Assembly (NCBI GenBank): GCA_006503475.1
Contig: RSEH01000197.1
Coordinates: 1 to 64,000 of the forward strand
Length of the DNA: 64,000 nucleotides
From: Stentor roeselii
Taxonomy: Eukaryota; Ciliophora; Heterotrichea; Heterotrichida; Stentoridae
Reading direction: 5' to 3'
Part shown: positions 56,184 to 64,000 of the stretch, piece by piece
How positions within the stretch are numbered: position 1 is the stretch's first letter
Layout of the letters: the number at the start of each line of letters is the position of its first letter
Notes under the pieces: model-generated
Told to the model about the DNA's origin: nothing
Databases searched by the model: none
The model's input: the letters and a program-made list of their open reading frames with translations, nothing else
Made by a program: the position numbers and the translations under genes

Positions 56184-58931
56184 ATGGAAATCGTTAGGAA
56201 ATCAAAAGAAATAGAAAAAATCCCAACCAACCAAGGTCAGTCCTTAAACGAGCAAATCAAGTCCATAAAATCTCGAAATCAAGAACTAGAAAAATACAAA
56301 ATTTTATGCGAACAAAGGATCCAAGAAATCCTTCCAGACCATCCAATCCCAATAAAAGAAGAGCATCTGGGTCTAGAAATTCCTTACATAGTTGACTTGA
56401 CACTTGCAAGGCAAAAAATCTCGAAACTAAAACAACAACTTTCAAGACTCAGCTTTTCCCAGACTCCTCCAGATCAAGAAAACTTTGAAACTCTTGCCCA
56501 GGAAAAATCGTTTTTAGAAGAATGTCTCAGGGCTGAAGTCTTAAACTGTGAAGAACAAAGAACTTACATTGAAATTTTAAAACAAAGACTTGAAGAAAAT
56601 CCTAAAAACTTCGAAAGAAATGAACGAAAAACTCAAGATCAAAAATCTTTAACTTTTGACTTGAAAAGAGAAATCGCGAATTTGAAAAGTAATGAAAAAG
56701 ACCTCGAGTCTCTTATAGTTAAACTGAAAAATTCTCTTAAAGCCAAAGAAGACGAACTTGAAATGATCCTTCAAGAAAAACAATCAAATCAAAAATTTTT
56801 ACATGAAATGAACGAAAAAATTTCAAAAGCTAATGAAGAAAACTTGAAACTTGAAGAAGAAAAAAATTCTTTACTTGAGTACATCGAGGAGCACTCCACA
56901 AAGGAAATTGAAATGGAAAAAGAAATGAATGAACTTGCAAAACTTTTCGATCAGATGAAAGGAAATTACTCAGAAACCATGAAAAAGTTTCATGAAGAGT
57001 CCTTAAAAAACAACAGAATTTCAAAAGAACTTGAAGAAGTTAGAAATGAATTACAAGGCTCTTTGAAACTTGGAAGAGAAATGCAGAACCAAAATGAAAA
57101 CCTTAAAGAAAAAATTAACCAAATTAAAACAACAGTAAAAAAACTCAAACAAGAAAAAATCGCTTTCGAGGTAAAAGCAGAAAATTTACTCATTAACAAC
57201 GCGACATTATCTGAAACTTTAAAAGAGATTCAAGATGATCTTGAAAATTTCAAAAGTCTTTCTGAAAAAAAAGCTGAAAACTTGCTAGAAAAAGAAGAAT
57301 TAATCTTACATCTAAAATCTGATCTTCTTGAAAAACAAAAAAATATCAACTCCTTGCAAAGTGTGATTCATTCACTTGAACGTGAAAAAATCATAAAAAT
57401 TGAAGAAAAAGCTGAGATTTTCAAAGACTTTGAAATCGAAAAACAAAAAATCGAGACGATGAAAGCCCAGACTTCAGAAGCCGAGTCTCGAGTGACTGTC
57501 TTAAATCAACAGTTAATTGAAAAATCTTCAATAATCCAAAACCAAGATTTAAAAATCAAGTCTTTAAAAACAGAAAACGATGAACTTAACAACTTAAAAG
57601 TCCTTCTTCTTCAAGTGCAAGAAAAACACCAACAACTCGGAAAACGATGTGAAGAACTTTTAACGAAAAATGAAGAACTTCTGCAATTTAAAGAAAAAGC
57701 TTCTCAAGAACTTCTGCAGTTAAAAGAAAAAACTTCTCAAGAAATTCAAGTTTTAAATCTAAAAAATTTCAATCTTTCAAATGAAATTCATGATTATGAA
57801 AAAATCATCTCGGAAAATAAAGAACTTCAAAATTTACTGGATGAAGAAAAGATCAACTTTTTCAAAGAGGAAAAAGAAAGAAAAGAACAGGAATTTGTTT
57901 TTTTAAGGGAAAATCATGAAAGACTTGAAAAGATTTCTGAGATTTTGCAGGTGAAACTAAATGAAGAACAGTATCTTAATGAGTACTTGCAGGACACATT
58001 GAAAGACCTGAAATTAAAACTTGAAGGGCAAGAAATGCTTTACGTAAGTTTAAAAAAACGTGTTTTTTCTACAGTTTTTATCATTCTTGACTATTTTCCA
58101 GGTGTAAAAAACCAGTTCAAAGACGAGTATTCAATATTTTCTTTAGAATTTCGAGATTTTCTCGAGAAACTAGCACAAAACTCCTCTCCAGACCTGGAAG
58201 ATGTTTGCAAGTACAGCGAATTTGCTGCTAAACACCTGAAGTTTCTACTCGACGTGCACAGTTCTTTACAAGACGAGATAAGTAACAAAAATTTCGAGAT
58301 TTCGATGAACTTTCAAAGAATTGAAGCATTAAACAGTGAACTTGAGACTCGTCATCAGAGGGTCTTGATGATGTCGCAACAAATCGACTCTTTTTCAAAG
58401 GAAAACTTTGACTTAAAAGCAGAATTTCAAGTCCTCAGTCAAGAAAACTTCGAGTTGAAAAATAATCTGAATAAATATATGAACAGCCTTCAAGATTTTA
58501 AAGTTTCTCAAGATCATCTAGAGACAAATTTAAAGTCATTGGAATTTGAGAATAAGTCATTGAAAAATGAGAAAAATCACCTGGAAAACTTGATAAAATC
58601 CTGTAGAGCAAGTTTTTTAAAAGAAAATGTTTCTTCTCGGAATGAACTTGAAAACTTGGAAAGAGATCGGCTTGATATACAGTACCAGATGCTAAAGTTT
58701 CAGTCAGATCCCAGAAGTCGTGACGGTAAAATGTTCAAAGAACTCGGTAACCAGTTAGAACTCTGTGAAAAACGAATCCAAAGTTTCGAATTCTCATCAA
58801 ATCCTCCCCACCTACGAACACATACCCCAAATCGACACATATCCTTCCAATCCTCAGAAACCCCAGTAAGAATGAGACGATCAAATCAAGAAGTTTCACA
58901 TTCTTCTCGAGAAAAGTCATATTTCTACTAA
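56184..58931 (+). CDS. Very long coiled-coil protein
   Basis: The 915-residue protein is a continuous coiled coil from about residue 15 to 860, with breaks near 590-650 (a more hydrophobic stretch with STVFIILDYFPGVKNQF). The last 50 residues are Ser/His/Arg-rich (THTPNRHISFQSSETPVRMR). It is similar in length and composition to centrosomal and Golgi-tether coiled-coil proteins, but no specific family can be named. It is paired divergently with the coiled-coil gene to its left. Confidence 0.82.
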   Translation: MEIVRKSKEIEKIPTNQGQSLNEQIKSIKSRNQELEKYKILCEQRIQEILPDHPIPIKEEHLGLEIPYIVDLTLARQKISKLKQQLSRLSFSQTPPDQENFETLAQEKSFLEECLRAEVLNCEEQRTYIEILKQRLEENPKNFERNERKTQDQKSLTFDLKREIANLKSNEKDLESLIVKLKNSLKAKEDELEMILQEKQSNQKFLHEMNEKISKANEENLKLEEEKNSLLEYIEEHSTKEIEMEKEMNELAKLFDQMKGNYSETMKKFHEESLKNNRISKELEEVRNELQGSLKLGREMQNQNENLKEKINQIKTTVKKLKQEKIAFEVKAENLLINNATLSETLKEIQDDLENFKSLSEKKAENLLEKEELILHLKSDLLEKQKNINSLQSVIHSLEREKIIKIEEKAEIFKDFEIEKQKIETMKAQTSEAESRVTVLNQQLIEKSSIIQNQDLKIKSLKTENDELNNLKVLLLQVQEKHQQLGKRCEELLTKNEELLQFKEKASQELLQLKEKTSQEIQVLNLKNFNLSNEIHDYEKIISENKELQNLLDEEKINFFKEEKERKEQEFVFLRENHERLEKISEILQVKLNEEQYLNEYLQDTLKDLKLKLEGQEMLYVSLKKRVFSTVFIILDYFPGVKNQFKDEYSIFSLEFRDFLEKLAQNSSPDLEDVCKYSEFAAKHLKFLLDVHSSLQDEISNKNFEISMNFQRIEALNSELETRHQRVLMMSQQIDSFSKENFDLKAEFQVLSQENFELKNNLNKYMNSLQDFKVSQDHLETNLKSLEFENKSLKNEKNHLENLIKSCRASFLKENVSSRNELENLERDRLDIQYQMLKFQSDPRSRDGKMFKELGNQLELCEKRIQSFEFSSNPPHLRTHTPNRHISFQSSETPVRMRRSNQEVSHSSREKSYFY

Positions 58932-58955
58932 AAATCATATTTTAATGTAAAATCT

Positions 58956-59642
58956 TCATTTATTAGACACTAATCCATCCAGTAGTCTCTGGGCGTTCAA
59001 GTATTGTTCGCTATGACTCTGATTGAAGTAATCTTCGAGAATACTGCTCATTGACCCTGCTACTGACTTCATTTCCTCGATTTTAAAACTCATCATCGGG
59101 CTTAACGACTCGCTTTCAGTTTGCATGAAGGGCTCTATTGTTTCTAGTTTTGAGTTGATTAATGTTCCAGATGATGAAAGATCGCCTTCTGGCTTGACTT
59201 TAAGACTTTTTATTCTGTTTTTTACCTGATTTTCTGTCCGGTTTTGCAAGAGCTTAGCGATTTGTGCCCATTTTGGACCGAGTTGTCTCCAGGTGTCTAA
59301 AATCAGAGAGTCTTCTTGGATAGTCCATTTTTCCTTGTTTAGCATTGGGTTTAGATGGTTTATCCATCTTTCTCGACATTGTTTGCCGTCACGGACTTTC
59401 AGGCTTCTGTGGAAGTTTATGTTGATTTCTTTGGCGATTGCGCTCCATCTTTTCGATTTAGAGGCCATGTCTTTCAGGTATTCTTCTTCTTCGATTTTCC
59501 ACTTGTTTTTCTTTAACTCGCCAATTGATTCGGTTTGAAGAGGGGTTAAAAGAGGGATGAATATTTGACTGTTTGAAGAGATTTTACAGGGGATAAGCCA
59601 GACCTGTTTAGAGAGTTCTTTTGGATGAGGGAGATTTTCCAT
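58956..59642 (-). CDS. R2R3-type Myb protein
   Basis: The 228-residue protein has two complete Myb repeats of the R2R3 type at about residues 44-160. These are WKIEEEEYLKDMASKSKRW...KQCRERWINHLNP, then WTIQEDSLILDTWRQLGPKW...RTENQVKNRIKSLK, with the regularly spaced Trp residues and the RERWxNHLNP and RTxNxVKNR motifs. An acidic C-terminal half follows. It is the closest of the three to canonical Myb transcription factors. Confidence 0.92.
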   Translation of the reverse strand: MENLPHPKELSKQVWLIPCKISSNSQIFIPLLTPLQTESIGELKKNKWKIEEEEYLKDMASKSKRWSAIAKEININFHRSLKVRDGKQCRERWINHLNPMLNKEKWTIQEDSLILDTWRQLGPKWAQIAKLLQNRTENQVKNRIKSLKVKPEGDLSSSGTLINSKLETIEPFMQTESESLSPMMSFKIEEMKSVAGSMSSILEDYFNQSHSEQYLNAQRLLDGLVSNK

Positions 59643-60114
59643 AAATTATTAGAAAAATTGTGGTGATATTTAAAGCTACTGTATCATTTGGTTAGCAATA
59701 AAATGATGATTAAAGGGATCATTCTGATTTTTAAGATGATTGAATCAATATTATGTTTCGATACTTTTTAAATTTAGCAGTTTTTCAATATTTATGGAAA
59801 AAGGCTGTTTAGGTGTCAGAATTCAGATGAAATAATCGGTAAAAGATTTATTTCAATTTTCTTATATGATTGATTGAATAATAATCAATTTTAATGATTA
59901 TATTTTATAAACATAAGTCTTCAATAAATATTTTTCATACATCTAAAGTTTGATTATCTTCATGATAAAAATAATCATATAAAGATCCAAACATTCAAAA
60001 TGGAAGCACTTTTCACCTCTTTATAATCCATCATCTTTAAAATCTAAAAACATAAAAAATTAACCCTACCTCAAATCCTCAAAAAACTCTAAAATAAAAA
60101 TCAACGATTAAAAA
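59643..60114. other. Intergenic region, no gene seen
   Basis: AT-rich spacer between the Myb gene start and the end of the HECT gene. Its right half is C/A-rich and G-poor on the plus strand, i.e. the G-rich 3' flank of the minus-strand HECT gene. No open frame or RNA gene is seen. Confidence 0.5.
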
Positions 60115-63100
60115 CTAAGCAAACCCAAATCCTTCATTCCCTTCTTTAATAGCAAGAACGAGTTTACTTCTAAGTTCTTCCTCACTAGAGTACTCAGGCA
60201 AGTCCAACTGGTTGATACAAGTATGCGCAGTAGGCAGTCTTTCCTTACTGGCAAAGCATTTATGAATCTGAAACTTCTGTGGCCCATCCATTCCAGGAAG
60301 CGCTTTAAACCCTTCAATAGGAACTTTGCTCGACCCAGTCACAAACTGCAAAAATTCAGCTCTTTCTTCCAAGTTGAACTGATGAAGTACTTTCCAGAAC
60401 CAAGTAATAACAACTGATTCTTTATTGTAATTGTAATATTCAGTGTTTCGCTTTAAGTCTTCCACATCGAAAGTTGGAAGTCCAGCAATAAGAAGCTCCA
60501 GTTCTTTGCTGGTGAAGATGGAGATCAACTCATGTGAAACTATTTCGTAGAAACCTGTTTTGAAGGCCTCGATTTGTGATTGGATGTTTTGAGTCATTTT
60601 CATGTGGCAGAGAAGTTTTATGTATTCTAACTTGTTGGATTCTGTCACTTTTATTGTGTTGCCTGATGGAATCAGCTCTTTTACGGTGACTGTACCGAAT
60701 TCTTGTTCTTCGTAGCAGAAGTAATACTCGTGAAGGTCGTTTTCGGCGAGGTTGATGTCGACTAGGGATTTTAAATTTTTGTAAAATCCGACATCGATGT
60801 CTTCCATGTCCTGATAACTAACCTCCTGTCCCAAAATATGTTTATAAAAGCTTCTAGTAAAGTAAACATCTAATGTATACCCATCACTAATAGCTTTTCC
60901 AACAATCCTTCCAACAAACTTAAAGAACTGTAAATGATCCTGATTGACTCCACTCATAGAATTAGGTTGAAAAGTAGCTCCATTAGGTGAAGGAATAAAC
61001 AAAGCATAATTGGGATTAAACATTTCCCTAGACAAGAGTCCAAACCACTCTCTAGCCAATCCTCCCGCATCAATTCCATCTTCATTCGCGAACTGAACCC
61101 TTAACTTGCACTGCATTTCTTCAGGTGTTTTTCCCTTAAGTTGATGAAAACTATCAGTAAAAACATCAGTCCTCCTAACATTTAACCTCAAAGACCCATG
61201 AGCCTTGTCTCTTTTATAATCTTTTAAACGACTCACAAAGTAAAACCTTTTATTTTCAAAGTTCATCAAAAATGAAAATTCTTTCGTTAAGATTTTCAAA
61301 GAAGAGTCAAGTAGTGAAAAGTTTGACTTTATCAAAAAGTTTAACTGGTCACTGCATGACTGGGAAAAGTAAAGTAAAGACTTTGAAGACTCTTCTAAAC
61401 GTTGACAGATAAAAAAGGCCTGGATCAGAGGAAGAAGCTTTTTTAAGACTTGCTCGTCACTTGGGGACTGGCCTAATCCGCTGATGAAGTCTGAAAGAGG
61501 TGCCCATAAAAAGTCGATGATATGACAAGAGCCTGAAATATTTCTGATCACTTCACAATGACGAAAAACTTGTGACTCTTGAGTAATTTCTTGAAAACTT
61601 GTCTTATCTAGTTTTTCTTGGATTTCCTTGGAAATAGTCACTAAAAAGTACTGAAGTTCTGATAAAAGACTTTCTTTTATTTCAGGGTTTTGAGATAAAA
61701 TGTTTAAAATACTTGCTAGTTTCGATAGCGCCTTTTGTGATAAGTTTCTTTGTTTAAGCACCTGGGTTAACTTCAGGAGAGATTGTCGACTTATGGAAAG
61801 TCTTTTGCCTTCAGAGGCTTTAAGGATTCGGTTGATGAGCTTAAGCAGAATAGTCAAGGCATTTGAAGAACTACTGAAAAAGTCGACTTCAGCTAAATCT
61901 ACAATTTTTTCTAGTTCCGGGGGGTCCCCTTCAAGCAAAACTTGTTTAACCCTCGGGTTAAACTTAGAAAGAAACAGTAAAATATTAATAACATCTTCCA
62001 AATGACGATTCGAGGCAATCAACCCAATCATAAAATAAAGAATCTCTTCAAGGTTCAAAGGATTTCCAGAAAGACTCAAAAGTGTCAAAGCAAAAAGTTT
62101 CACATTCAAAACATTTTTCGTAAATCCTTCAAACATCAGACCAATTCCATGATTTTTCATTTTAAAAACACTTTTCAAGTACTCTGAAATATTCTCATCT
62201 TTTAACACTTCAAAGCCAGCAGAACAATTATTCCTTACAACAGGTTGCGTCCTCAGATGAGGCTTTGGACGAATCCTGAGTCGTTCTTGAAGAGTATGAG
62301 CTTCAGCTGCCATGTCCTCTGGAAGTGAATTAATCACATCTTCACTTGCTGTTGCCAAAACTTCTCTTCTCAAGTCAGGGTCAAGTGAATTGACGAAGTC
62401 CACATTTGCGAAATCATTTCTATTAATCACTTCTTCTCCACGAGAAAGCGTCTCCATCACTTCACTTCTAATATCCTCAGGAAGTGCATTTAAAAAGTCA
62501 GGGTCAATATCAGAGAACTGGTTACTTTGTGAAGGGTTTTCACTTGAACTAGCCTTCATATTTTCTTCTTGAATTTGCAGGTTTTCCACTACTTCTTCTT
62601 CACATTTTTTAAGAAAATCTTGAATTTCTTGTTGAAAATCTCGGAATAATCTTTTCACTGGTTTTTCAGGAATTGAGTCATTTACAGGCAGGGCAAGTCG
62701 ATTTCGATTAGTAAGGATTAAGTTCATCATTTCATCATCTTCAAGTCGCAGAAGGTGACTTGTTCTAAAAACGCTTTCATCGAAGATGACTGTTCCTGAA
62801 CTTGCTGGAAATATTCGGTTTATGTCGGAATGAGGAAGACTTTCCAGAAGCTCTCTTTCATTTGTTCGGTCACCTCGAACACTGGCCAGGTCGTCGTCGA
62901 ATGCGTCGTCACCGAACATCAGAGGACTGTCTTCTTCGGCGAGTAAAGGCGCTTCGTTTGAAACTATTGGCTCTTGCATGAAGTGGGTCTTGAAGGTGAT
63001 GAAATCACTTGAACGAAGTAATTCCCATTTTAAGTCGTTTTTTAAACTGGAGTTCATTGAATACCGCAGAAGTAACTCGAATAGCTTTTGAATGTTTTGA

Positions 63101-64000
63101 ATCACTTTTGACGGATACTCGAAAAAATCGGCTGAGTTGAATACGGATGATAAGATTTCTAGAAGACCTGATGATTGGCTTGAGAGCTTTCGTGCTAGGA
63201 ATAAGCAGTTGCATGGATGGTTTGGTTGCCTTGGGTTTAAGGGTAATTTGGAGTTGTTTGAAACCTCAGGCCTATCAAAAGGACATGAAACAAGTAAAAG
63301 TTCAGCAAGAATTTCAGGAATAATCCTCATAACCGCAGTAGCATGACTAGTCCTATTCAGATTTTGCGTTAAATTCAAACAAATAGCCGAAGTAAACTCA
63401 TCAACCAAGTCATTCAATCCTGATCCCTGATCAATCTTAAAAACCTCCAAATTAATCTCCTTCTGGTAAAACTTTTGACTATGATGGAGTCCAAGCTGGG
63501 ACAAAATCTTAATATTAACACCCAGCCAATGATCATAAGTTGCTTGAGGAAGTGCAGAATCGCTTCCTGGTAACAAATAATTCAAATTAGGAAGTACTAA
63601 AGCATATCTAAAAGGAATCATCACTTTCACCAAATTCGAAATCAAGTTCCCAGAATGAACTTCAAGACTTTTCGGATCCACAGTCGTGAACTTCGTTGAA
63701 AGAAACCTGCTGATCAACACAGGGCATCGATCTAGGGTCATTGAAAGAAGGTCTAAAAAATTGTTGCTGTTTAATACAAACTGCTTAGAACCTCGTGTGT
63801 CGGAGTCGAAAATAACTGAGAGACAATCACAGAAATCTTGAATTGTTGACCATTTTGGATGGTCTTGATGTTTTAATGATTTTTTTTGTGTTATCATCAG
63901 AATTCCTGAATTTTTGGAAAAATCAACACATGATTTTATTGAGTCGAAGAAAATAGTTGATGATCGGTTTAGTTCTTTTGGACTTGATCTGAGAAGGTCT
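60115..64000 (-). CDS. HECT E3 ubiquitin ligase, HUWE1/TOM1-like (5' end outside window)
   Basis: The frame is open through the right edge of the window, so this is the C-terminal part of a larger protein (at least 1294 residues). Near the middle are two ubiquitin-binding-type motifs of the HUWE1/TOM1/UPL1 group (IDPDFLNALPEDIRSEV and a second SLDPDLRREVLATA). The C-terminus is a full HECT domain with LREWFxLLSREMFNPNYALF-type strings and the active-site Cys in LPTAHTCINQLDLP, about 34 residues from the end, as usual. It ubiquitylates substrates, in HUWE1 often ribosomal or nuclear proteins. The N-terminal armadillo-like part lies beyond 64000. Confidence 0.93.
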   Translation of the reverse strand, partial: DLLRSSPKELNRSSTIFFDSIKSCVDFSKNSGILMITQKKSLKHQDHPKWSTIQDFCDCLSVIFDSDTRGSKQFVLNSNNFLDLLSMTLDRCPVLISRFLSTKFTTVDPKSLEVHSGNLISNLVKVMIPFRYALVLPNLNYLLPGSDSALPQATYDHWLGVNIKILSQLGLHHSQKFYQKEINLEVFKIDQGSGLNDLVDEFTSAICLNLTQNLNRTSHATAVMRIIPEILAELLLVSCPFDRPEVSNNSKLPLNPRQPNHPCNCLFLARKLSSQSSGLLEILSSVFNSADFFEYPSKVIQNIQKLFELLLRYSMNSSLKNDLKWELLRSSDFITFKTHFMQEPIVSNEAPLLAEEDSPLMFGDDAFDDDLASVRGDRTNERELLESLPHSDINRIFPASSGTVIFDESVFRTSHLLRLEDDEMMNLILTNRNRLALPVNDSIPEKPVKRLFRDFQQEIQDFLKKCEEEVVENLQIQEENMKASSSENPSQSNQFSDIDPDFLNALPEDIRSEVMETLSRGEEVINRNDFANVDFVNSLDPDLRREVLATASEDVINSLPEDMAAEAHTLQERLRIRPKPHLRTQPVVRNNCSAGFEVLKDENISEYLKSVFKMKNHGIGLMFEGFTKNVLNVKLFALTLLSLSGNPLNLEEILYFMIGLIASNRHLEDVINILLFLSKFNPRVKQVLLEGDPPELEKIVDLAEVDFFSSSSNALTILLKLINRILKASEGKRLSISRQSLLKLTQVLKQRNLSQKALSKLASILNILSQNPEIKESLLSELQYFLVTISKEIQEKLDKTSFQEITQESQVFRHCEVIRNISGSCHIIDFLWAPLSDFISGLGQSPSDEQVLKKLLPLIQAFFICQRLEESSKSLLYFSQSCSDQLNFLIKSNFSLLDSSLKILTKEFSFLMNFENKRFYFVSRLKDYKRDKAHGSLRLNVRRTDVFTDSFHQLKGKTPEEMQCKLRVQFANEDGIDAGGLAREWFGLLSREMFNPNYALFIPSPNGATFQPNSMSGVNQDHLQFFKFVGRIVGKAISDGYTLDVYFTRSFYKHILGQEVSYQDMEDIDVGFYKNLKSLVDINLAENDLHEYYFCYEEQEFGTVTVKELIPSGNTIKVTESNKLEYIKLLCHMKMTQNIQSQIEAFKTGFYEIVSHELISIFTSKELELLIAGLPTFDVEDLKRNTEYYNYNKESVVITWFWKVLHQFNLEERAEFLQFVTGSSKVPIEGFKALPGMDGPQKFQIHKCFASKERLPTAHTCINQLDLPEYSSEEELRSKLVLAIKEGNEGFGFA

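Noticed and set aside
1-64000. Insertion sequences, retroelements, CRISPR arrays
   Set aside because: No transposase or reverse-transcriptase motif, terminal inverted repeats or regular spaced repeats were found.

Overview
The window looks like macronuclear DNA of a heterotrich ciliate, most probably Stentor or a close relative. It is AT-rich and gene-dense, with about 47 protein genes and one tRNA in 64 kb. Nine genes-internal gaps are exactly 15-nt spliceosomal introns, each checked by restored reading frame and protein continuity. TAA, TAG and TGA all end genes, so the code appears standard; this argues against Blepharisma, which reads UGA as Trp. Species identity is inference.

Layout. 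0-5 kb: an SCP-type phosphatase, TIM50 (both FCP1/NIF fold) and a tandem duplication of a short-chain dehydrogenase that carried along the 5' end of TIM50. 5-12.4 kb: a secreted beta-sandwich protein, a membrane-anchored cyclic-nucleotide phosphodiesterase, a METTL21-like methyltransferase, PIGW/GWT1 and an F-box-like protein. 12.9-22.4 kb: an LRR/coiled-coil protein, proteasome beta1, a CFAP97-like protein, a large coiled-coil protein, a Cys-rich RING-like protein and a nine-repeat MORN protein. 22.4-30.4 kb: an OST3/OST6 subunit, a DHHC palmitoyltransferase, a membrane ubiquitin-like protein, a spliced SHIPPO-like protein, a Myb-like protein and an adenine-deaminase-type enzyme. 31-38.5 kb: a CIMIP2/FAM166-like microtubule inner protein, a RING/TRAF/ZZ/ZZ/NBR1-domain protein, UDP-glucose epimerase and an ammonium transporter. 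38.6-46.4 kb: VPS16, a CHIP-like TPR/U-box ligase, a zinc-knuckle protein, tRNA-Ala(UGC) and a beta-propeller-like protein. 46.7-60 kb: four coiled-coil or scaffold proteins (one with LRR and ankyrin repeats and a candidate 14-nt intron), two Myb proteins and an AT-poor island that folds like a structured ncRNA. 60.1 kb to the end: a HUWE1/TOM1-like HECT ligase, cut by the window edge.

No operon logic is visible. Neighbouring genes are functionally mixed and packed with very short spacers, down to 18 bp between divergent start codons, and two convergent pairs overlap at their stop codons. Recurrent themes are cytoskeleton/cilium proteins (MORN, CIMIP2, CFAP97-like, SHIPPO-like, many coiled coils) and ubiquitin/protein quality control (proteasome, CHIP, HECT, RING-NBR1, F-box, RING-like). 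Many short basic Ser/Pro-rich proteins have no family I recognise.

The most unusual signals are the 15-nt introns with an invariant A at position 10, the candidate 14-nt intron, the unassigned ncRNA candidate at about 53.0-53.2 kb, the NBR1-domain E3-like architecture, and abrupt switches of G-versus-C strand bias within single coding regions.
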